NCBI GenBank assembly: GCA_023897205.1 | Contig: JAHWDD010000006.1 | Span: 3,844,001-3,908,000 of the forward strand | Direction of reading: 5' to 3' | Origin: Exophiala sp. HKRS030 | Taxonomy: Eukaryota > Ascomycota > Eurotiomycetes > Chaetothyriales > Herpotrichiellaceae | DNA: 64,000 bases | Shown: piece after piece, positions 57,398 through 64,000 of the stretch | How the letters are laid out: every line of letters begins with the position of its first letter | How positions within the stretch are numbered: position 1 is the stretch's first letter | Position numbers and translations under genes: made by a program | Notes under the pieces: model-generated | What the model saw: only the letters and a program-made list of their open reading frames with translations | Told to the model about the DNA's origin: nothing | Databases searched by the model: none

Positions 57398-58852
57398 TCA
57401 ATAAGGACCAAGATTTGCTAGTCCAGGAATGTAGTGCCAACTGGTATCTCCTGCAAGCTCCCAGGCGACATGCGCATCATTCGACGAAGTCCATTCCGGC
57501 AGTGGGCATGTTCCGCCCTGGCTCAAGAACTTCTCAATTCTCCTTTTCATGCCGTTGTATGCGTATGGACCTTCGTAGGACGTTGCGTCATGACAAGAAG
57601 TGAAGTCGTCTTCAGTGTGTGAGTGCCACGAGCCTTCATCTTCATCGACATACCAACTTCCCAGAATAGAGACGTCAGGTAATCCCTTCCTGGAAAGATA
57701 ATTGAGCAATACTGGCATTGAAGCAGTCTCGAGGCGGCCATTCCTCAAGGTTAGCTTTTTGAGGTTAGCACCTTCGTTCAACAGAGCCGCGAGGTCTCCA
57801 AAGCGACATTGGAAATTACAAAGAGTGAGCGATTTCAGATGTGGCATCCAGAGTCGAGGCATACGGTCAAGATTTGTCCTATCGAGGATCTCAAAACCGA
57901 ACTCGGCTTTCGTGTCAGGGAGCTCGAGGCTCAGATGCTGTAGATGCGAAGTAGTGTTCAGTAATTTTTTAAGAGCGATCGCAGATTGATTTCGACCATT
58001 GACATAGATACCACCTATGCCGCTGCGTCCTAGCCAATCACTGTGTGGCAAACTGCCAATCTGTAAATCCAGCTTGGTCAGATGTCGAAAAGTATCGTCT
58101 GGGATCATCGTGAGTAATTCATGAGGGACATCAACCGCAATCAGATCGTGGACTTCACAGTTGGACAGACAGGCGGCTTCGAGAAATTGCCTGAAGTGAG
58201 TCAAGCAGTTTCTTCTCCGATTCAGAACTCTGCGTCGTGGATCCGGGTCAAATGGTTGGTCAGTATCATACACCTTGAAATCAAATGACTCTAGATCCTC
58301 TAGCCGGATCTGAGGTTCTTTCATGATAATTTTGAAGCGTAATCCTGGGCAGATGCCACCTAGAGTATTCATGATGCGAACAAGAGCAAGCCGAGTGAAA
58401 TCACTGGCCATGAAGGCGGCTTGTTGGTCGAGGTGCCATCTGTACAGATCATATTGATGAGAGAGGTTCGAAGTGAATCTACCTTGCAGACTTTCGTGAA
58501 ATCTTGCGTAGTCCTCTGTTGAAGCGGCTTTAGAAAAGACTCTCGTTGACCAATTGCTGCTCCTTTCCTGGTAGACCTGAGCTTGCCAGTATCTATAATC
58601 AGCATATTCGAGCTGTACCCCAGACTCGAATGATAAGCATTTTAAGCGAGTAGCGATGCCCCTATTCGCAGCCAACTGTTCTAGCTGATAGATCCGATGT
58701 GTGTTTGGGTACAATTGGAACTCGAAATCATGAAAGAGGTGTTCTTCGGCCAAGATGGCAAAAGCCTTGCAGGTAAGACGAAACGCACGCAGAGACGAAT
58801 TCTCAAGAAAAGAGCAAAGATGTGAGACCAGCTCGGTCGGCAGCTGATCCAT
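57398..58852 (-). CDS. F-box protein with leucine-rich-repeat-like region
   Basis: An intronless frame of 484 residues. The start was set at the ATG of MDQLPTELVSHLCSFLE, which is exactly the beginning of an F-box (residues 1-45: LPTELVSHLCSFLENSSLRAFRLTCKAF in two parts). The remainder has irregular Leu-rich segments resembling LRRs: LTKLDLQIGSLPHSDWLG, LQHLSLELPDTK, HLKSLTLCNFQCRFGDLAAL, LKKLTLRNGRLE. F-box proteins recruit substrates to SCF ubiquitin ligases through Skp1. Many fungal members of this shape are expanded and unassigned. No TM or signal is present. The target is unknown. Confidence 0.85.
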   Translation of the reverse strand: MDQLPTELVSHLCSFLENSSLRAFRLTCKAFAILAEEHLFHDFEFQLYPNTHRIYQLEQLAANRGIATRLKCLSFESGVQLEYADYRYWQAQVYQERSSNWSTRVFSKAASTEDYARFHESLQGRFTSNLSHQYDLYRWHLDQQAAFMASDFTRLALVRIMNTLGGICPGLRFKIIMKEPQIRLEDLESFDFKVYDTDQPFDPDPRRRVLNRRRNCLTHFRQFLEAACLSNCEVHDLIAVDVPHELLTMIPDDTFRHLTKLDLQIGSLPHSDWLGRSGIGGIYVNGRNQSAIALKKLLNTTSHLQHLSLELPDTKAEFGFEILDRTNLDRMPRLWMPHLKSLTLCNFQCRFGDLAALLNEGANLKKLTLRNGRLETASMPVLLNYLSRKGLPDVSILGSWYVDEDEGSWHSHTEDDFTSCHDATSYEGPYAYNGMKRRIEKFLSQGGTCPLPEWTSSNDAHVAWELAGDTSWHYIPGLANLGPY

Positions 58853-59316
58853 TGTGTATGTCGTTGATACTTCAAACAGTAAGGCAGTTAGCTTATGCGG
58901 GTGCCTTTGGCTCAAATATGGCTACGAATAAAGGGAGCCTGATAGTATCATCTTCAATGAAAAGTCGGTAGCCTGGAGGCAGTTCAAGTGAATTGCGTGA
59001 GGTCACCGATCTGAAACTGTTTGCCTGTTAGGTACACGCGTGTTTAAAAGATCATAAATCATAGATTACAAGGTATTCAGACTCTGAGATAGATGGGTTG
59101 ATACGTAGGTGATGTGCCGACTCGGGACTTGATAAGACTTTGTTTCAAATGACGTCTTTCACCAAAGCGACGACTGACTCTCGCATCCTGATATTGTGGA
59201 GAACAATACATGTATCTGTGCCTCCGTATCTGCTAAAAATGTTCACCATAGCTTCGTATATATGGGCCATCGACAGAAGAAGTTAATGAAGCACCATGAC
59301 TTGAATCGAATGCAAG
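58853..59316. other. Intergenic between divergent genes
   Basis: A 464-bp two-way promoter region between the F-box and FAM210-like genes. No gene is seen. Confidence 0.6.
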
Positions 59317-59979
59317 ATGCGACCCTTCGTGCTCACCTCGACGCGTTCACCCATTTTCTCACCTCGCAGTGCCTGCTTCTGTAGACGGTGGCAGTCGACG
59401 CAAGGGCCAGGCTCTCTACCAAAGCAGGGTCAGGTCGACAAACAGGCTGCAACGAGAACTCGATTTGACCGCCTGATCAGTCGAACTCCGCGATTCCTGA
59501 GACCGACCCTCCTTGGTCTAAAAAACGCACCCGTATCACACGTCACCGCCTTCTTTATCCTTCATGAGATTACAGCCATTGTCCCTCTCTTTGGCTTAGC
59601 TGGAGCCTTCCATTACTGGCATTGGCTGCCACCTTACTTCGCGGAGGGAGAATGGGTCATACAGGGAACCGAGAAGTTCGGTCGCTACTTCAAAAAGAAG
59701 GGTTGGATTAGTGAGCAAGATGTTGAGAAAGTGGAACAAGAAACAATTGCAGGTGACGCTCGAGAGTTCGAGAACCCCCAGACCTCTAAACATTTTGAGA
59801 AGAACGAGAACACTACCCGCTGGATCATCGAGCTGGCAACCGCTTATGCTTTGGTCAAAGTCTTGCTCCCGGTTCGACTTATTGTCAGTGTATGGGGGTC
59901 ACCGTGGTTCGCCCGATGGACAATAGTCCCTGTTGGCAATGTCGTACGAAAGTCTCTCTTCCGAAGCCCAAAGACATGA
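59317..59979 (+). CDS. Mitochondrial DUF1279/FAM210-like membrane protein
   Basis: An intronless frame of 220 residues. The N-terminus MRPFVLTSTRSPIFSPRSAC is an amphipathic basic presequence, so a mitochondrial location is expected. Two hydrophobic segments are visible: VTAFFILHEITAIVPLFGLA (around residues 74-95) and the C-terminal ATAYALVKVLLPVRLIVSVW followed by TPW-like GSPWFARW. The layout of an N-terminal HEITAI membrane segment, an acidic matrix/IMS loop and a C-terminal VRLxxSVWxxPW segment is that of the DUF1279/FAM210 group, whose fungal members include MIOREX (mitoribosome-associated) components. The precise role is unknown. The family assignment rests on pattern memory, so moderate confidence. 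Confidence 0.7.
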   Translation: MRPFVLTSTRSPIFSPRSACFCRRWQSTQGPGSLPKQGQVDKQAATRTRFDRLISRTPRFLRPTLLGLKNAPVSHVTAFFILHEITAIVPLFGLAGAFHYWHWLPPYFAEGEWVIQGTEKFGRYFKKKGWISEQDVEKVEQETIAGDAREFENPQTSKHFEKNENTTRWIIELATAYALVKVLLPVRLIVSVWGSPWFARWTIVPVGNVVRKSLFRSPKT

Positions 59980-60207
59980 AGCCTTTACCGACTAAGCAAT
60001 TAATCACCGGGACAAATCGACGATACTCGAGGCATGAATCTTGGTTATCAGGCACAGCTTGGTATGGGTTCTATCTGCCTTTTATGGAGTGATTTATTCT
60101 GCTTCTTGCTCTCGCTCAAGCTTAGTAGCTGATACCAGCTTCTGGACGACATGCGTCGTTCGCGTGCATCGAATCATCCAAGACATGTCTTCTTGACCAC
60201 CGACCAT

Positions 60208-60929
60208 CTATGGCTTCTCATAGATCCAGTCGAATTGAGCAGATTTGTAGCTAGCGACCTCTTCGGGCTTGAACCACAGGGCAATCTCCTTCTTTCCGTT
60301 CTCGACGCTGTCGGAGCCGTGGCAGACGTTGCGGCCGACATCGATGGCATAGTCACCACGGATAGTACCAGGAGCAGAGGCAAGAGGGTTGGTGGCACCA
60401 AGGATAGCTGGTGAAAGATGTTAGCAAGGGTTCCTTAGTACAATGATTACGAACTTACTTCGGCCAGTCTTGACTGCATCGCGGCCTTCCCAGACCATGG
60501 CAACAATAGGACCGCTCAACATGTCTATAATCATGATTAGCAGAATGATCATGCGGGTAGCCGAGCAATTCATACATGTCACAAGACCCTTGAAGAAAGG
60601 CTTCTCGGACAGATCAGCGTAATGCTTCTCTAGATGCTCCTTGGAGGGGGTGACAAGCTTCAATGCAGCCAGCTTGTATCTACTTGTACTTTAGCCAATA
60701 ACCTCTCTTGAACAGTAGGATACTCACCCTCGCTTCTCAAAGCGGGAGATGATGTCTCCGACGAGGCCGCGCTGTGGTGATCGGGTCAGATTTGAGATGC
60801 AAGCTTGGGCTAGAGAGAAGAGTTTACCTGGACACCGTCTGGCTTGACGGCGATGAAACTGAGGATCACTGGTTAGTTTTCAGGCTCGTGGGAATTGGGT
60901 TCGAGGCCTCACGTTTGTTCGTCAGACAT
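60208..60929 (-). CDS. Nucleoside diphosphate kinase
   Basis: Six exons (60913-60929, 60828-60858, 60728-60771, 60576-60679, 60459-60524, 60208-60407) join to 153 residues, exactly the eukaryotic NDK size. [16 protein letters not shown] is assembled from the two tiny first exons; [18 protein letters not shown], then [21 protein letters not shown] and [20 protein letters not shown] follow. The catalytic histidine is in [17 protein letters not shown]. The enzyme transfers phosphate from ATP to NDPs through a phospho-His intermediate, in the cytosol as a hexamer. The tail [16 protein letters not shown] is typical. It diverges from the glucosidase II gene with a 570-bp spacer. Confidence 0.97.
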
Positions 60930-61499
60930 GGTTGAGATTAGTGTTGTGAGTCGTTGGGCTTGAGAGAGACTTGTGCTAATTCTGTGGTCTTCAAGGAGAG
61001 AAAAGGACAAGTTTGTACTTGCGGTCAATGGATGTGTTGAAATATTTTGTTAGTGTGGGGCAAGTCGTGAGTTGGAGGGTGAAGATGGAGGGGCAGTTGC
61101 CACTCAGCATCCAGTGGAAGTGGCAGGACCGCAGCTCAATGTGCAATGTACGCCATGATTGGATCGCTCGGGGGCACGATGGGCAAAGGTGATGGGGTTC
61201 AGCCAAAGCTGGCATCTCGTGCCTCTTTAACCAGGCCCCCGGGGCATTGGAGCCAACAACAGGCTTGCTCCAGGGACTTTAGGTTGGCGTTAGGCTCACT
61301 TTACGCTTCCCGGATCACAACCGTCAAGCTAACTAACTAGTGAGTTGCCCCTAGGGCCTTAGATCATTCAACCCCGTATTTTGACCCAAGGACCGACGCA
61401 GTGACTACAATCCGTCTTCAGGACAGATCGATCTTCAACAACACAACCAACTTCTGCTCGTCAGTCGAAATCGACGCCTCTTCCTAAACTTCGACAGAC
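60930..61499. promoter_or_regulatory. Divergent promoter between NDK and glucosidase II genes
   Basis: A 570-bp spacer between two divergent genes, so both promoters lie here. No distinct element stands out and no gene is seen. Confidence 0.6.
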
Positions 61500-64000
61500 A
61501 TGGCGAGGTCTTCCAGGAGAATGCCTCGATGGGCCATGGTCTGTTTCTCAATCCTGGTGCTATTCTTCCTCATTTCCCCTGCAGGTATGTGTGATGCATC
61601 TGCTTGATCAGCATTTATCCTTGCTGACCTTATCTAAGTCTCTGTTAAGCATCACGATTTCAAACGCTGCGATCAGTCCGGATTCTGCAAGAGAAACAGA
61701 GCATTAGCAGACTCATTTATTGAAAAAGGCCGTCCCGATTCATCTCCCTATCAACTAGACGCTACCTCCCTCAAATTCAAGGACGGGCTGCTCCATGCCT
61801 CCGTTATCAAGTCGCTGGCTACCGGAGAGACCGTCAAACTACCTTTAACAATCGCCTTCCTCGAGACTGGAAACGCCAGGGTCACAATTGATGAGGAAAG
61901 AAGAAAAAAGGGCGACATTGAGTTACGTCATGGTAGCGTGGCTCGAAAAGAAAGATACAATGAAGCTGGTGCTTGGGCACTCACCGGAGCCGGTCTCCAA
62001 AACCACAAGGGTGCTAAATTGCAGAAGGTCTCGGCCGATGTCAGCGAGGTTTCCTGGGGTGTCGAGAATCGCTTCAAAGCCATAATTCGGCATGCCCCTT
62101 TCGGCATCGAGTTTTACGCCGACGGAGAAAAACAAGTAGTCCTCAATGGACGTGGATTCTTGAATGTCGAGCATTGGCGTCCCAAGGTTGAGAAGCCAAA
62201 ATTAGATGAAAACAGTACCGGGCAGGAAGCAATCCTCGAGCCGGTCGAGGATGAAAGCACTTGGTGGGAGGAGAGCTTCGGAGGCAACACGGATTCCAAG
62301 CCAAAGGGCCCTGAGAGTGTGGCTTTGGATATCACTTTTCCAGGTTATGGCCACGTCTATGGTCTTGCAGAACATGCCGGCCCCCTCTCTTTGAAACAGA
62401 CACGTGGCGGAGATGGTAACTACGATCAACCTTACCGAATGTACAACAGTGATATTTTTGAGTATGAATTGGACAGTCCCATGACTCTGTACGGGTCTAT
62501 TCCATTTATGCAAGCGCACAAAAAAGGTGCTTCAGTCGGCATCTTTTGGCTCAATGCCGCAGAAACCTGGGTTGATATCACTAAACAACAACACAGTGGA
62601 AACCCACTCTCACTGGGTCTGAGTGGCGGCATTGTCGATACCAGTACTCATTGGATGTCCGAAAGTGGCCTGCTCGATGTCTTCATAATCCTTGGCTCTT
62701 CTCCGAAGGATCTATCCAAGTCGTATGGAGAATTGACCGGGTATACCCAGTTACCCGCCACCTTTGCAATCGCCTATCACCAGTGTCGGTGGAATTATGT
62801 CAGCGACGAGGATGTCAGGGATGTCGATCGCAAATTCGACAAGTACAACATTCCCTACGATGTGATCTGGCTTGACATTGAATACACGGACGATAAGCAA
62901 TACTTTACCTGGGACCCATTGAATTTCCCAGACCCTATCGGAATGGAGCAACAACTGGATGAGAGTGAACGCAAGCTTGTTGTCATCATCGATCCCCATA
63001 TCAAGAACAAAGCCAGCTATCCCGTCGCGGAAGAGCTCAAGAATAAGGGATATGCGGTGAAGAATAAAGAGAATAACATCTTTGAGGGCTGGTGCTGGCC
63101 AGGAAGCTCTCACTGGATTGATGCCTTCAATCCTGCGGCGAGGAATTGGTGGAAGTCCTTGTTTACCTACGACAAATTCAAAGGCACATTGAGTAATGTG
63201 TGGCTGTGGAATGATATGAACGAGCCATCTGTCTTCAACGGGCCCGAAATTACCATGCCTCGGGACAACATTCATCATGGCAACTGGGAGCATCGGGATC
63301 TCCACAACATCAACGGCATGACATTTCACAATGCTACATACCATGCTCTACTCGAGCGGAAAAAGGGAGAAATCCGTCGGCCTTTTGTTCTGACGCGGTC
63401 CTTTTATGCAGGATCACAGAGATCTGCTGCAATGTGGACGGGCGACAATCAAGCTAGCTGGGACCATCTTGCCGCCTCTATCCCGATGATCCTCAATCAA
63501 GGTGTGAGCGGGTTCCCCTTCGCCGGCGCTGATGTGGGTGGCTTCTTTGGCAATCCGAGCAAAGAATTACAGACGCGATGGTATCAAGCTGGAGCGTTTT
63601 ACCCATTCTTCAGAGGCCACGCACACATTGATACACGAAGACGTGAGCCATACATGCTTGGCGAGCCTTACACGAGCATCATGACCAAGGCCCTACGCTT
63701 ACGGTACGCCCTGCTCCCGGCTTGGTACATAGCATTTCATGAAGCTTCGACTGATGGGTCCCCGATCGTGCGATCTCAATACTACGTCCATCCTACGGAC
63801 GAGAAGGGATATGCAGTTGATGATCAGTTCTACCTTGGTTCAACCGGTCTCCTGGTCAAACCGGTGGTGACTGAGGGAGGAGATAGTGTCGAGATTTACT
63901 TGGCCGATGATGAAAACTATTTTGACTATTTCGATTACACTGTTTACAGTGGAGGCTCCAAGACACACAAGGTGCCAGCACCACTAGAAAAGTTGCCCAT
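61500..64000 (+). CDS. ER glucosidase II alpha subunit (GH31), 3' truncated by the window
   Basis: Two exons (61500-61584, 61639 to the window end) give about 815 of the expected 960-1000 residues. Residues 1-28 are a signal peptide (FSILVLFFLISPA). The mature start VKHHDFKRCDQSGFCKRNR is diagnostic of glucosidase II alpha. The GH31 barrel shows the nucleophile Asp in WLWNDMNEPSVF and the acid/base Asp in MWTGDNQASWDHL, with IPYDVIWLDIEYTDDKQYF and FPFAGADVGGFFGNP as further signature blocks, and FFRGHAHIDTRRREP near the cut. With its beta subunit it trims the two inner alpha-1,3 glucoses of N-glycans in the ER and so controls the calnexin cycle. No frame break is seen up to base 64000. Confidence 0.95.

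Overview
The window is nuclear DNA of a filamentous ascomycete (Pezizomycotina). Genes carry many short (about 45-150 bp) GT..AG introns. The content includes a velvet regulator (VeA), Zn2Cys6 and bZIP regulators, MFS transporters and single-copy housekeeping genes (SRP54, Tim22, Get5, Rrp15, eIF2D/Tma64, NDK, ER glucosidase II). Protein style and VeA sequence suggest Eurotiomycetes, perhaps the Chaetothyriales side; that is an inference from reading only.

Layout. 1-9 kb: a compact accessory group of a DapA-family aldolase, a Zn2Cys6 regulator, a quinate/sugar-acid-type MFS permease and an FAD monooxygenase. The regulator and permease are divergent, and their shared promoter holds an 18-bp inverted repeat with CGG half sites. 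9-14.5 kb: a membrane-anchored histidine-acid-phosphatase-like protein and a second Zn2Cys6 factor. 14.5-29.7 kb: a gene-poor, microsatellite-rich stretch holding essentially one clear gene, veA, with about 5 kb and 8.7 kb of non-coding flanks. 29.7-37 kb: an SDR, a DUF1264 protein, a four-exon orphan and an uncharacterised HExxH protein. 37-64 kb: dense, mostly housekeeping DNA with eIF2D/Tma64, Get5, a DHA1 MFS transporter, mitochondrial ferredoxin, Rrp15, SRP54, Tim22, a KANL3/Tex30-type hydrolase, a bZIP factor, a frameshifted membrane protein, an F-box protein, a FAM210-like mitochondrial protein, NDK and the first four fifths of glucosidase II alpha (cut by the window end).

The most notable observations are single-base frameshifts at C/G homopolymers. 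One lies in the most conserved part of the velvet domain of veA and one in the membrane-protein gene at 56.3-57.1 kb; a third possible case is a relic at 24.4-25.0 kb. They may be real mutations or assembly indels. Also notable are the possible catabolic cluster with its operator-like palindrome, the orphan HEMSH protein, and a nonamer (TACGGAGTA) that recurs only between genes. Exon coordinates were read by hand from splice signals, frame continuity and family expectations. No database search was possible.
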